DNA of 64,000 nt from Phymatolithon calcareum. Taxonomy: Eukaryota; Rhodophyta; Florideophyceae; Hapalidiales. The notes below the pieces were generated by a model that had not been told where the DNA came from, searched no databases, and saw only the letters and a program-made list of their open reading frames with translations. A program made the translations under genes and the position numbers. The stretch covers positions 248,001-312,000 of the forward strand of contig OZ345366.1 of the NCBI GenBank assembly GCA_977006965.1, written 5' to 3'. The first letter of the stretch is position 1, and the number at the start of each line of letters is the position of its first letter. Below are positions 1 through 11,482 of the stretch, in pieces.

Positions 1-36
1 TTTCTTATATATTTTTGGCACACTCTACGGTTTTAG

Positions 37-158
37 GCGCACGAACTTCCCGCTTGCACAGAGTTACCCGCTTAGTGCCGTTCGAAAGGTCTCATCAAGA
101 CGTAGATAATGGTACCAAGCGTGCAACTGTGCGCGAACGAGAAGTTTGTTCGCGGAAT
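37..158. repeat. Foldback repeat, copy 1
   Basis: Two arms are imperfect reverse complements of each other. The left arm starts GGCGCACGAACTTCCCGC and the right arm ends with the complement of a similar word, around a centre that carries GGTACC. The same arm words recur at 260-397, 20440-20573, 27880-28003 and 28098-28225, so this is a dispersed inverted-repeat family. No coding function is seen. The open frames that cross it are by-products of its GC-rich arms. Confidence 0.55.
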
Positions 159-259
159 AACGTGGAATCCGGTCACAAATATATAAAAAATAGTATCTTA
201 AGACTACCATTCTATCATAATTTTAGATTCCTATTTTCTTATTGCTTTTGGGTACTCTT

Positions 260-397
260 CCCGGGTTCTGGCGCACCATGTTCCCGTTCGCGCACACTTG
301 CGCGCTTGGTACTGTTGGAAAGCGCGCGGCAAGAGCTTTGGAACGGTACCAGGCCCGCAAGTGTGCGCGCAAGGGAAACAATGCGCCACCCGGAGCC
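260..397. repeat. Foldback repeat, copy 2 (best preserved)
   Basis: This is the clearest member of the family. The left arm (260-312) reads CCGGGTTCTGGCGCACCATG and onwards to TTGGTAC. The right arm (345-397) is its reverse complement at roughly 85 percent by eye, around a short centre. It is a MITE or foldback transposon type of structure. I did not find a convincing target duplication. Confidence 0.65.
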
Positions 398-494
398 GAC
401 CGGCGAAATATTATCAAAAAAGTAGGCTCGAGTGCTGGGAGACTTGGATGCAAGAGGAATTTAATGATAGCTTGCAATCTTGAGAAAAATCAGG

Positions 495-690
495 GGGTGG
501 ATATTATGGCTACGCAAAAAATAACTGAGTTTTAACAATGGATATTATGGCGCTGAATTTTACCTTCGAATCTAGGCCGTATGGGGATGCATGCTCATAC
601 GACCTGGATTCGCATAAAAAATCAGCGCCATAATATCCACTTGGCTTATATTACAATTACTTTTTCGCACTTGCGCCATAATATCCACCC
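495..690. mobile_element. 196-bp MITE with 16-bp inverted ends
   Basis: The ends GGGTGGATATTATGGC (495-510) and GCCATAATATCCACCC (675-690) are perfect reverse complements. A second, nested pair of the same words lies inside (about 538-558 and 617-640), so the element is built from repeated copies of its own end. There is no coding capacity. The target duplication is not clear. Confidence 0.7.
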
Positions 691-720
691 GGAAACTATA
701 TAGGCTGGATTAGTACTGAG

Positions 721-3078
721 GTGAGAGATCACTCGGGAATCCCCAGTGTCCTTCGTTTTTTATTTTTACAGAACCAAAACTCGAGCAATACACGCCGCCG
801 ATGCGCCAACTGGCCCATCCACTTGCACACGCCTTCAACACCACACATTTTTCGTCCGAGCGTGAAACATGGTACAGAATCGTGGAGTATATTGTTCTTG
901 TCCTTTTTGGTCAGAACTCCTCCTATTCCCGAAACCTTTAGTACGAACTATTCCCGTTGTATAGATGCAATTCAAATCTACAATGGAGGCCAGTCGAGCC
1001 ACAGTGCTACATCTCTATACTTATTGGCTCTCACTCGTCGCTACTGGATTGTAGTACCCACGAAGGGCGTGCGTTGAAGGTCCGTTGTTCATCTCCATTT
1101 GCGTGCCTTGTTCTTCAGCCCTGACGGAATAAGATGCTTCATTGTTTCTCTTGTTGGGTTGGAGAGAGATCAAAAGCATTTGGACATGACTAGAAAGAGG
1201 AAAACGTAGTAGGCCGGAGCAGAAGGAGCGAATCTTCCAAATATAGTTTCATACAAGGCCATTGGGAAACAAGTTTGCAGGAATGGAATGAATGTTCTAA
1301 TCTCTGGTGACGACGTTGGCTTTCGTTTCCAACATATTCTCTACGCAAAGAAGACCCGCCTTCTCTGAGAGCCCTTGGTGAGTACTCAAGCTTCAGCCCG
1401 ATGGTACGCTGGATAAGCAAGAAATACTTACAACCGGTGAGGACGTGAGCTCGTTCTTTGGTTGTGCAATTTTTCAATGGTGTCTTTACCACAAAGGAGT
1501 AACATTGGGTGATCGAGGGTCCAGGCTGGAGGCCTGTGTCGACACGTGCTCAATTATACCACCTACGAGCTGTGCACAATTTCTCGGTAACAACGAAGCA
1601 TCAATGTATAGTAGAAGTGCTATTTCGAATGCAATATTTTCTTTGGAGATGAAAATCTCGCGAGGAAAGTGGCGGCACAGAGCAAGATTCCTCCTGTGCG
1701 GGGAATCAAGGAATATTCGAGGTGGGCCCAGCACGAGCTTAAGCCATACTGTCTCCGAAAAATCTCATACATGACAAGTCTTGAGCCAGTCGAGTGAATC
1801 ACGGAGAATGGAGAAGGAATCCTATTGGTTCACCTGATTTGTTCTCTGCGCGTTAATCACCTTGTATGTGTCGATAGCGATAAGATTGTCATATACGACA
1901 ATATGGAGGAACATCCTCTGCGACTTAGGCGGTGAGCATTTCAATGCTGTGCTGGAGACGGCTCAGTGATCGAGAAGGCTGTTTTGTGGAGAATGGAGAA
2001 GATAGCATGTACTGATTAACTTGGCGAGATTATTCGGGGCCACAAATTGGAACACAATGAGTCACAGCTGCTGTGGCCATCATCCTGATACCCTCGGTGA
2101 ATTTTTTGTCCAGGCATTTTACGCCTTTCCGACGGCTCGGCGTTTTCATGGCGGACGGTAATTATGCTGTGCGTTGGACGGTCGGGCGTTTCGAGAAGGG
2201 CATTCTTATGGCTTACATATTCAGACGAGACCTCTGGTCTTGACCGGCCAGGACCATAGGCCGACGACGCAGGCACGGTACCGGAAAAAATCAGATCCTA
2301 TAAGGTCGCCTGCTTCTGCCACTCCTATGTTTTGTGGAATGACATGCCACGTATATCTATTTCTATATTAAAGCAGAGCTCTTACCGCGGTGACTCTTAT
2401 TGAGGATTTATGAAAACTGTGTACCGTTACTCATAGACGCCCTCCTCCCGGAGCACCGTTAGTGAACCTCGAAGATAGAAACAAGATATCTCTGATTCTT
2501 GACTTTCATCACCAATCTAATCGTTATTCTTACCGTTTCGTAATTCAATCTTTCCATCATAAAATTTTCGCACGTCCAAATACCAGGTTTCTATTATAGT
2601 CGCCTGTCACGGACATACAGAGCTCGGAGAGCTGATATATTGTAACAAGGCCGGAGGTTTAAATCATTGAGTCGTTGAGAGCTCAATGTGAATATTGAAT
2701 CTCACACGTCAATCCACGGCCAACTCACATGGCAATAATTTAAATGCCGAACTCCTCCAAATCAAACAGAAGACGACAATCAATATTCGACATTGCACTA
2801 TTAAATGACATTCATGCTCGGGCCTTATTCTCATGCGGGCAGAAAAGTTGCATATAAGCTCATACTGTGTGTCGTGATGATAATCCGAAGCAGAAGGGGG
2901 ATGAACAACAAGACCCGACATGTTCGCGAGCCTATCCCATCGCTCTAGGCAGGAAGAGAGCCAAAGATTCTGGACCAATGTCGAGAAAGGCATTATTCTG
3001 CCAGGAGCAACTTTTGACGGGTACATGTTCTCCTGTTGGTACGACACGGATAGGTGAAATGATTACAAGTTCTCCAAC
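721..3078. other. No supportable gene
   Basis: Short open frames occur on both strands (the longest is near 721-1077 on the plus strand). None has a recognisable domain, consistent splice signals or a similar neighbour copy. I see no inverted repeat or target duplication here. Confidence 0.5.
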
Positions 3079-3678
3079 ATGACAAATATTGTCAAGGACA
3101 TGAAGAAGACCTTGACGAGTATCGGTCGCCGCGAATGGGCCTATATTCTGAGTTTTGCGAATAGAGTTTCGGTGGCTCAGTCTGGTCGCGTTTTAATTGA
3201 AACATTTGAGAAAGCAGCCTTGCGACTTGAGAATTCATTCGACGTGAACGAGATGGGCGCAGCGGATCGAGTTAGGGATCTGGCAAAAAAAGTGAAACGT
3301 AATTTCAACTGGCCGCTCATACGCCATACTGTCACACGGACTTCGCGTTTCGTGTCACTCCAGAAAATCAGTTGCCCTCGACGGTCTTAGAGACTCCGTG
3401 GACACCATGAAGAGGTTTGTTGCTCTACCAACAGACCCTCGACAGGTGAAGGTGTGTGTCTCTGAGAAAACTGCAATGTCCAAATTGAAGCTATCTCGTC
3501 TGTAGCCACAGAATGGGAGCAGCAGGAAAACCTACAGAAGGAAAGTAGAGCTTGTAGTTGCAGGAGATCCTCGAGCTCTTCTATGGTTAGAGAAGAGAAA
3601 GAACGTCGGGCGGAAGTGCTCGAAGAAATACTACGCAAAAAAGAAAATGAATATGATTTTAGGCACGGGGGAAGATAA
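3079..3678 (+). pseudogene. Broken coiled-coil protein frame
   Basis: A plus-strand frame starts at 3079 and runs about 100 residues to a stop at 3388-3390. Coding character then continues in a second frame (3356-3505, with DSVDTMKRFVALPTDP). It returns to the first frame (about 3484-3678), where the product is rich in Glu, Lys and Arg (EEKERRAEVLEEILRKKE) and looks like a coiled coil. The shifts could be decay or could hide short introns. I do not recognise the family. The low complexity of the tail limits what can be inferred, so no function is offered. Confidence 0.35.
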
Positions 3679-3679
3679 T

Positions 3680-6279
3680 TCTATTCAACAAAAGTCATTT
3701 TCAATTGATTCTTCTCAATTCTGCATAGGTAATGTGTTCTCAACATCTAAGGACCACAATTTTTCTGTGAAATACGGTCACAATCCAGCGGATTGTTTTA
3801 CATGAAGAAGCCAGCTCTTCAATAATTCGAAGTACTGAATGAGACTAACGATCTTTCGGTACTTCACTGCTAATGAATATCATCCAGTTGCTCCCTACTT
3901 ACTTTACCGTCCGGGATGAAATTGATACACATTTTGTTCACATTTGCTGTATCTCCACGTTTTCCAGACTGTAATTCCAGACTCAAGGAGCAATTCGTGC
4001 CCAAATTCTGTGAAAACAGTCGGTTTGCAATGCGTCGAAGTTGTTTTGTCTCTTTCTTGATATCGTTTGTTAGATTACGAGTCGAGTTAAACTTTAAAGC
4101 AAATTTGCTTCGCTCTCTGGAAGTGGAAATGATCTTGTGGCACAGTTCTTTGTAAACTTGGCTTGGCGCAAAAGATACTCGTTATTGAACAGCATCCTTC
4201 TCAGCATCACTAGAGTGTCCTGGTCCACTTTTCGCGAAGAACTTCAGTACTTGATTCTCGAAGCCCTAGGTTTTCGGATGCAGACCTGCCGAGCAATCGA
4301 AAGCGTATTTCTTGTCAGTCCACGATCTGTGAAGTACTTCTGAAGGAATTCTTCTCTTTCCTTTGTGTCATCATCGCAAACGACGACGAGTTTCTCCGCC
4401 CTTTTTGTCAGGGCAAATAATGACCGGAAACAGTAGAGTTTCGAATATTTAGCTGTTTAGCGCAGGGACTGGTTGAGAGATTTATGAGACAGATGAATAC
4501 TATCTCGAGATTAAGTTCAAAATTTTGAAATATGTTTACAGGAGAAGTACTATAGTGCGGAAGCTCTAACGGAAACTATCAGAAGCATTAGCACAGAGAA
4601 CGGAGAACGGATAACGGAGAACGGAGGTCAAACAATCATGTAGAGCTCATTACATGCGGCCGGAACATACTGCTTTTCTACTCACGATACATTTTGATTG
4701 AGATAATATGTATTGATGCTGCAAGTAGACTTTGTTTTGTAGACCTTCTCCGGATAAAATCTCTTTACCTCAGCTCTAGTTCCGAAGCTTCAGTGAGGCA
4801 TGAATTTTGAAACCGATGACGATGTTTGACATATCCGACGCCAACGAAATTACTCCAGGGGATCAAAATTATTTCGACATATATTACCTCCAGTGATCTC
4901 TGACTGCCGATGGGAACACACTGTATTGACCAAACATCTGCGGAAGAGATTCAAAACAAAATGGACGTGTCCCTTGTATCACCCTTCTTTGCTTCTGGCA
5001 CTGCATTTTTAGGTTCGCTTCCGGCTCTTCATCTCGACTCACATTTTGCAGACAGTGGAATCAATTTCAGAGCACGTAAGCTTGACGGTCGATGAGAGTG
5101 CGCAACGTATCTTTTAGTTTACAGTATGTCCCCATATTAAGAGGTACTGTGCTACGACCCAATGTTACAGCAATCCATACACTTGTACAATACTAATTAT
5201 TTTCCAGTCGCCTTAGCGTTCAACAAAGACCTTCAATTATCAACGAGATATGTCTATAAATATGGTTCCGTGATTTTTCCTTTTCAATACAGATAACAGA
5301 GCTTCACATAACCTTTCGCTATGCATCTGTCAAGATTCGCTTCACTAATCGTCAGAACTTACAGGGCAGTACGGGCTTGCTTGGCGGATGAATACACACT
5401 CCGCTCGAGCTTGTGATCGGTGTAACGTCTCAAAAACGAGGCGCACAAACGAAGTATAGACTATTTGAATGTCCGTACATCATGTACCATTCAATTTCAT
5501 TTTCTGATCTCCGCATACCGTGTGAATTGCGGATTAAAAAATAAGCCGTTATTCTACACTGGGATATGTACTACAGGTCGTTCTGTTTGGAGAAGACTCG
5601 AGCTCAGAGATGTGTCTCCAGTGAGAGACGCAAACTGTGGTCAAAGTTCAACATGCCCAGCGTACATTTAGAAATAGAGCACACACCACTGGGGGCCCAC
5701 GGCAGCATTTTGGCCCAAATAAGCAAAATGATTTTCAAGCCAAAATGCTGCCGTGTTCCCCCAGTGACCGAAATTGTTAGTCCCTCAGACACGTTTTTTC
5801 TTCCGTAGGGCTCCACGGGGAATTCTGAAGCACTGCTTATGAGATATTCCATCATACTTCTCGACAAACCCATGCTGACTATCAGCTCGCAGAAGACGGT
5901 ACAGGCTTGCCTCTTCAGATAACATCATTCAAACTTAAGCACCGTGCGATTTAATCAGTATTAGTGCTCTTGTGATGAGCACACTGGCGGCAGTTATGAT
6001 CGCGTCGCCAGGCTGTGGGACCTCTCTTTATTTCGGACATCGTTGAGCATTCCCAAGTTTCTTTCCGCCTGCGGCTCCGCCCTCATCTCCCCCTCTTTTT
6101 CGCCGTCGTGTCTGACGTCAGAATAGCCATGGCGCTACCATCTGAAGTTTTGAAAGTTCATTCCTGCGAGCATGTTTTAACTGTGGTCGTGGTGGTGTTC
6201 TGCCCGATCAGATCATCGTTGATATTGCTGGAATCGTTTCTGCTCCAAGGGATGTGGATCATCTTATCATGAGCAGCCC
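3680..6279. other. No supportable gene; contains one hairpin MITE
   Basis: Only short unrelated open frames are present. The one structured element is the 80-bp hairpin at 5687-5766, listed separately. I see nothing else in this stretch. Confidence 0.5.
5687..5766. mobile_element. 80-bp hairpin MITE
   Basis: The arm CACTGGGGGCCCACGGCAGC (5687 onwards, continuing ATTTTGGC) faces its near-perfect reverse complement ending at 5766. The stem is 28 bp with a loop of about 24 bases. A related half-site (CCAAAATGCCGCCGTGCTCC) sits near 13275, so the sequence is dispersed in this genome. A target duplication is not evident. Confidence 0.6.
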
Positions 6280-6657
6280 TTGAGTGTACAAGAAGTACTA
6301 CGCTCTGCATCGCGTGAGTTGTCTTCACGTAAGGTTCTCGTTGATTCGTCCAAGAAGTTTTATCACGAACATGCCATTCTTGAGAAAGTTGATCACCTGC
6401 TTCTCAAGAAACTACATAAGAATGTCAATTATCAACGAGCGATGAAGGATCTACCAAGACCTTTAAACGAAATGACAAAAAAATCAAAGACTTACAGTCC
6501 GGCTCTCACTGGGATTCGAAAGAAGACAGAGCTGAGTCTCGAACAAATTGAAAAAGATAACTTGAAAGAGCAAACCAGTTCATTGATGTTGTTTCAAGGC
6601 TTATTTGGCGAGTATAACTCGTGTATGATGAATTCCTTTGCCGGTATATCTTCCTAG
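6280..6657 (+). CDS. Hypothetical helical protein fragment
   Basis: A 125-residue plus-strand frame is rich in Lys, Glu and Leu with heptad-like spacing (HAILEKVDHLLLKKLHKN; TELSLEQIEKDNLKEQ), so it is probably alpha-helical or coiled-coil. No start context, intron signal or family match settles the gene model. It lies about 0.7 kb upstream of the zinc-finger exons on the same strand. I cannot tell whether it is an upstream exon of that gene, a separate gene or chance. Confidence 0.35.
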   Translation: MSVQEVLRSASRELSSRKVLVDSSKKFYHEHAILEKVDHLLLKKLHKNVNYQRAMKDLPRPLNEMTKKSKTYSPALTGIRKKTELSLEQIEKDNLKEQTSSLMLFQGLFGEYNSCMMNSFAGISS

Positions 6658-7349
6658 ACAGATTTGCTCATGATATGGGAAGCATCTCCTTACTGTCTCC
6701 TGGTGACGCGAGTAGTACTGATAAACTTTCACAAGATACTCTTTCTATTTATATCTTCCCTGCCTAAGCATGCTCAATGCTATCTCTGAAGTATGGCAGT
6801 TTAATGACTGCACTGCTAAAACTTCAGATGACCTATTCAAACCTTCCGGTCAGAAATCGACTTTACAAAAAAGTTTTAAGAGATTTGTAGTTTCAAGCAA
6901 CCTCTCAGTGAGCTCTCAAAGGCTTTAAAATTTCATCTACTGACCCGTATGAAAGTTTCGGACTCTTCCATTAAAAAAGGTCATATTGCGGGTACACAAA
7001 GACTGTCTCTGAACTCAGTGATCTCGCCACAACAAGCAATAGAAATGGAGTTTCCATGTAAATGTAGAAATATTTGACAGTTCTTTTCCAGAATAGCACG
7101 AGTCATTGTTCACAACGGTACATGCGATCTTCATGACTGCATAATAATCCGTACGTGGATGGGCGACTACAACGAGATTTAGAGATACTATTGATTTTGC
7201 TGTTATGAGAAAACTACGCATATGCGTCGTCAAAGGTCCTGAGTTCTGTGACAACGTTACCCCTCCCGGATCCTTTCAAAAAATCATATTCAATTCAAAT
7301 TGTCGATTTTAGGCATAGTTTTCGTGATTTTTCTCATCTTAAATATCAG

Positions 7350-8503
7350 ATGTGCTCGAAGCACACCACGGACGCGAACAGAGCTCTACACGCTTAGATG
7401 CAATGAACCAAGCCGGAGGCAAGGAACTTGACAAAATGAGCCTTCACTTTATTACTGCTCCGACAGATGAGAAGAAAGCGATTCGCAAGGACTCTGCACC
7501 GTCTTCGTCGGTCACATGTGATATCTGCACCATCTCCTTTGCAAATAGAGGAAATGTCAACAAACACGTAAGTGATTCTGCAAAACACTTTTTTAATATC
7601 GCTGCGCTACAGGAGAAAAGCCCTAACACTCTCTGATCATGTTCTCCAAGAAAAAAAATAGCGCTCATTTGAATATACCCGACCATAAGTGCCCATCTTG
7701 CCCGGCGAAATTCCATTTTTATGATCGAGTCCAACGGTACATATCTGCTGTAAACGGTGTGAGCAGGGGAGTGTTATGGGGGGGAGTAACACGAACCCCT
7801 TATCATACCGATTTTTTGGATTTGCGTCTATAGTGTGTGTTTGATATAATTTTGCAGAGATTAATTGCTTCATAAAAAGGAGAATGAAAGCTGAAAATAT
7901 GGCCCTCGTTCCCGGAACATTGGGAGTTGCCAATGTAGCGGTCGCTCTCGTTGCAGTATTCGATTTTGTGGTGAAAAACAATAGAAATATTCTGTAAACA
8001 AGAGTTATTATTGATACAGCCTGAACTCATAATTTTTGCCGGCACATCAATGTCATGCTTTTGCAGACAAGTTTTGAAACAAAAAAAACCGTGTTACTCC
8101 CCCCCATAACATTCCCCTGGTGTGAGTTATTTCAAAAACCATTGTGCATTTAACACTGCTTTCACTCACTTACTGCGATATTCACACATTCAGTCAGGAG
8201 CAAAAGGAATTATTTAAATGCTTATCCTGCGATGCCACGTTCAAACTGAAAAGCCATTTGTCGAAACACAGGAACTCAGCACATAGGTGAGCGATGGAAG
8301 CAGACAGTCTAACATAGACCTACGTCCGAAACAAGTCTACAGTTGCATGTCTCTCAATATAAGTAGTACTCCAGCGAGAAAGTTATAGGAACCGATTTTA
8401 TACGCATAGGACACGTTGTAATGTCAGAGAATCGAATTTTTCCTGTTTCAGAATTTCCGTCTTTTTGATGGGCATCTCTACGAGTGAGGCTAGGAGATCG
8501 TGA
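7350..8503 (+). CDS. C2H2 zinc-finger protein, 3' four exons
   Basis: Four exons can be read on the plus strand: 7350-7567, 7651-7758, 8198-8286 and 8452-8503, ending in TGA. The introns begin GTAAGT, GTGAGC and GTGAGC and end AAG, CAG and CAG, and the frame is kept across every junction. The product holds finger 1 (CDICTISFANRGNVNKH then KKNSAH, split by intron 1), a second finger-like unit (CPSCPAKFHFYDRVQRY) and finger 3 (CLSCDATFKLKSHLSKH). The linker NGEQKELFKC resembles the usual TGEKPFKC type. Finger 2 has Tyr and Asn where the two zinc-binding His should be. The first exon starts in mid-codon after an AG acceptor (AAATATCAG), and VLEAHH looks like the tail of a further finger, so upstream exons are missing from my model. 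The role is probably nucleic-acid binding. The AAG acceptor of intron 1 is weak, but it alone restores the finger. Confidence 0.62.
7764..8118. mobile_element. hAT-like MITE inside the zinc-finger gene intron
   Basis: The left end CAGGGGAGTGTTATGGGGGG and the right end are reverse complements over 29 bp with one mismatch. The flanks GGTGTGAG (7756-7763) and GGTGTGAG (8119-8126) are identical, giving an 8-bp target duplication as in hAT elements (7 bp if the shared terminal G is assigned to the element). There is no transposase, so it is non-autonomous. It inserted at the 5' splice site of intron 2 of the zinc-finger gene and stretched a roughly 76-bp intron to 439 bp. Confidence 0.85.
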
Positions 8504-9712
8504 AGAATACATAGTTCTTGATCGCTACCTGAAGGATCGCTTTAACAGGCCCGAGCTGACAGGTTACTCCGCTGACGTGTCAATGCAGTGGCTCTTTGCT
8601 GTAGTCTCATCCGAGCTGCAACATATATTATCATGCTACCCTCTCGTTTCGACAAACCACTGCGTCATACAGAAATCCTTCTTCTGTAGAGGACCAATTC
8701 CAAAGAATTGCTATCAAGTAATGTCCTTATCACACGCCAGCCCTAACGTGTCCGTAGAGTAGGAAAGGAAATCCTACCTGCTATCTGATTGGCGTTCGAG
8801 TTGGGACCGCACAGTTTTGGTCAGTCCTCAGCGAAAAAAGGAGAGTTGAAATTGAAATAGGGTAAGGACTCCTTACAGTGTCATATCAACAGGATTTGCA
8901 TTTGACATAATTATACGTACTATCGCTGAGGCAATATATTCCCCGTGTTTCTACTTGCGCCGAGATTACGTACTCAGTGTACTCATCTCCCTAATTGTCC
9001 CTCTTCTCAAATGGTTTCTCCAACGGCCATAGATATACTGGAGAATATCACACTCTAGAGTTTTAAGCACTCTAGTAGCAAAGTGCGTCCGATTTTCAGC
9101 TGTTCAAAAGCATTGGTCATGTTGAAAATCTGTTCAGGAAGGCCCCGAATTTCTCCGACTAGAGCGACGCTCCGCGTACTTGCGACCGTGATCATGAGTA
9201 AGCGGAGCAATTTTAAAAGAACAGGAGAGTGCTTCCGAATTTTCTATGCAGGAAACGGAAGGCCTGCTATATACAGACAGGAAAGATGACTAGTACAATC
9301 TACGACGGAAAACACCTCTGTTCAGGGAAGTCTTCAATTTCTCCGAATAAATCGTTGAGCAGTACTGACTACTTGTACTGCCGAGAACGGACGGCGACCA
9401 GCCAGTTGAGCTAGTGATGGGAATGGAAAAATATGGCGAAAGACAATTGATGGTGATAGGCAGAGCTATTGGACAATAACGTGGCGATGATCCTTGACGC
9501 TTCTGCCGACGCCGTGTGAGATGTACAGATGAAAGATTGCATTTATATGCTCGGATGGGCACACAAGATATCGTATTCTTTTCTACGTGCCCTTCAGAAC
9601 GTGGAACGCTTTTCTCGCCGAGCCAGAAGTGCAGGGGCACGGTGCTCCCACGGGGTGTAGAAGTCGGACTTATGAAATTTCAAATATTTATGGTCTTAAT
9701 AGGAAAAAGAAG
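8504..9712. other. No supportable gene; weak direct repeat
   Basis: Words such as CTGTTCAGGAAGGCC near 9133 and CTGTTCAGGGAAGTC near 9321 recur about 188 bp apart together with AATTTCTCCGA, which suggests an old duplication. The open frames on either strand have no recognisable domain. Confidence 0.4.
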
Positions 9713-10904
9713 GAGGAAATTCGCTGCATGGACCGAAAAAGGTGGCAAAATTTGCAAAATCGGCACCCCTTGCAATAACTACTACTCGTTATGATACAAA
9801 GAGCACTCCATAGAAATAAACTTATCAAAAAATAATATTTATTTCATGCGCAACTCTCTATGCTTCAGCTCCTCGTCGTAAGTAGCATCTCCGTTATCGC
9901 AGGCGGTGAGGTCAATTATCATGGACTGAGCCGCTGGGTTGATGAGTTTTCGCTTCGCCTCAACAAAATTGCAGATGTTCGGCTTGGCGCATGTCTGCGA
10001 GAAGTGACCGTTGTTTCCGCACGAGGAGCCGTGACGGGACCTCATTTCGGACGGGAAGTAGGGCCTCTTGCGCTTGCGGCCCAGCTTAGGGACAAGGTCA
10101 AACGGAAACAAATCATCCTGTACTAGCTGGTAACCAGTGACTGCAACACGAATGATGATGCCCTGGTGTTGCTTGGCCTACGTTATCAACAGCCATGGGT
10201 CCCACACCAGATCTTGTGTCACGGGTCGAACGCGACTCAATGCTGCGCCAAGCGTCTAGAACAGTTCAAAAGTGCAGCGACGACGTGGATACATGGCCGC
10301 TGGTGCTCCTGAAAGTGGCGGCAAGAGCATGTAGCGCGGTAGTCACTGTTAACTGCCACAGGGAATGGTGTCACTTGGCTGCTAACAGCAAACCTCAGCA
10401 TGTCACTTTCGATGACCTCCGGCTCCACAAGCGGCTTCTCCGCTCAGAAGATTTTTCCTGGTGCTTCTTGTAGCAGCAAGGCGTTAGGGACTTTCCTTGC
10501 CAATAGACGTGTTGTGGGCGATGACGAGGTTGACAACGTCGTCAAAGTTTGCTCCAAGGCAGTCACCCACACTTAGAACGAGCTCCACCTTCTCCATGAG
10601 TTCAGACTGTTCGGGCGAGAGTGTTGTGAGTTTTCTTAGCAGTCGAATGCGACGAGGTGCAGAGTACTTTGCATAGCGGATTAGTAGTGTAATAATAAGA
10701 CAACTCTCGATGCTAGTATAACGCTATTAAAAACGTGCCGACTTTCCTCAAGTTGGGACACATTGAACTTTCTCAATAAATCCTCTTAATTACGTGTAAT
10801 GATAAGCGGCTGTCTAGCTGAAATCATAACCAGTAGTAGTTTTTGCAAGGGTGCCGATTTAGCGAATTTTGCCACCTTTTTCGGTCCATGCAGCGAATTT
10901 CCTC
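9713..10904. mobile_element. Mutator-like element (MULE), internally deleted
   Basis: Long terminal inverted repeats of about 82 bp (9713-9795 and 10822-10904) start GAGGAAATTCGCTGCATGGA and differ at only a few positions. Identical flanks GAAAAAGAAG (9703-9712 and 10905-10914) give a 10-bp target duplication, within the 8-11 bp expected for MULEs. The 1192-bp element retains only the C-terminal part of a minus-strand transposase, so it cannot move alone. Confidence 0.87.
9839..10665 (-). pseudogene. MULE transposase C-terminus (SWIM plus zinc knuckle)
   Basis: Three minus-strand segments in shifted frames make the tail of a Mutator-like transposase. From about 10665 a segment reads SPEQSELMEKVELVLSVGDC and ends in a stop. 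At 10237-10428 lies a SWIM zinc finger, CSCRHFQEHQRPCIH (C-x-C-xn-C-x-H). At 9839-10111 lies a zinc-knuckle-like SSCGNNGHFSQTC followed by a basic and then an acidic tail. SWIM followed by a CCHC knuckle is the usual C-terminal order of MULE transposases. The DDE catalytic core is absent. The first Cys of the knuckle appears replaced by Gly (one base change). The fragment sits between matching terminal inverted repeats, which confirms the assignment. Confidence 0.75.
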
Positions 10905-11089
10905 GAAAAAGAAGCATATGCGTCCAGTGTGGATCAAAGAACTGTAATGGACAAACGCTAATATGCAATTTTTCTCAAGAAGTATGTGATATTAGGCTGC
11001 GGTATGTATGATTAAGACCTCTCATTTTCTATTGAAGTCGGTACTGGATTCTATGGATCACCGAGGGAATCTGGTCGCTAATAGCGTTC

Positions 11090-11482
11090 GTGTCGCATTC
11101 GCCGCTGCTCCGAACTGCACTTCGTCTTTTTGATTCCATGGAGGTCGATATATCCCTGCAGGCTCTTTCACTTACGCTTGAGAACACTTTTCGTTCGGAA
11201 ACGGAGAACATTTCTTGGCTCTCTCAGTTCCATTCGTCTATATACAACATCTTTATGTTCTTTGCCGCCGCTCGGAATGCAATAACTCTTTTTCCGGAAA
11301 CTATCATCCAGATAGCAGTGGCACAGGAGGACCACAAGGCACAGGCAGCCCATTTTAAAGAAGACTTCCTCTCCGCTGTCGATGAGCTTCACAAGGAGAC
11401 TATAGCTGATCTGAGGAGAATGTCTTGTACATCAGGTGGTACTGAATTTGTCAGTAGCATTCCGATCCAGCAGTGTATCTGA
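11090..11482 (+). CDS. Hypothetical helical protein
   Basis: A 130-residue plus-strand frame starts with ATG at 11090 and ends at 11482. Its composition is protein-like, with helix-favouring stretches (FKEDFLSAVDELHKETIADL) and a short hydrophobic part around residues 50-60. No domain is recognised. The minus strand also carries weak open frames here. It may be a single-exon gene or one exon of a spliced gene. I have no evidence for expression. Confidence 0.35.
   Translation: MSHSPLLRTALRLFDSMEVDISLQALSLTLENTFRSETENISWLSQFHSSIYNIFMFFAAARNAITLFPETIIQIAVAQEDHKAQAAHFKEDFLSAVDELHKETIADLRRMSCTSGGTEFVSSIPIQQCI

Noticed and set aside
10237-10428. A stand-alone SWIM-domain gene
   Set aside because: It sits inside matching inverted repeats with a target duplication and is followed by a zinc knuckle, so it is the remnant of a MULE transposase.
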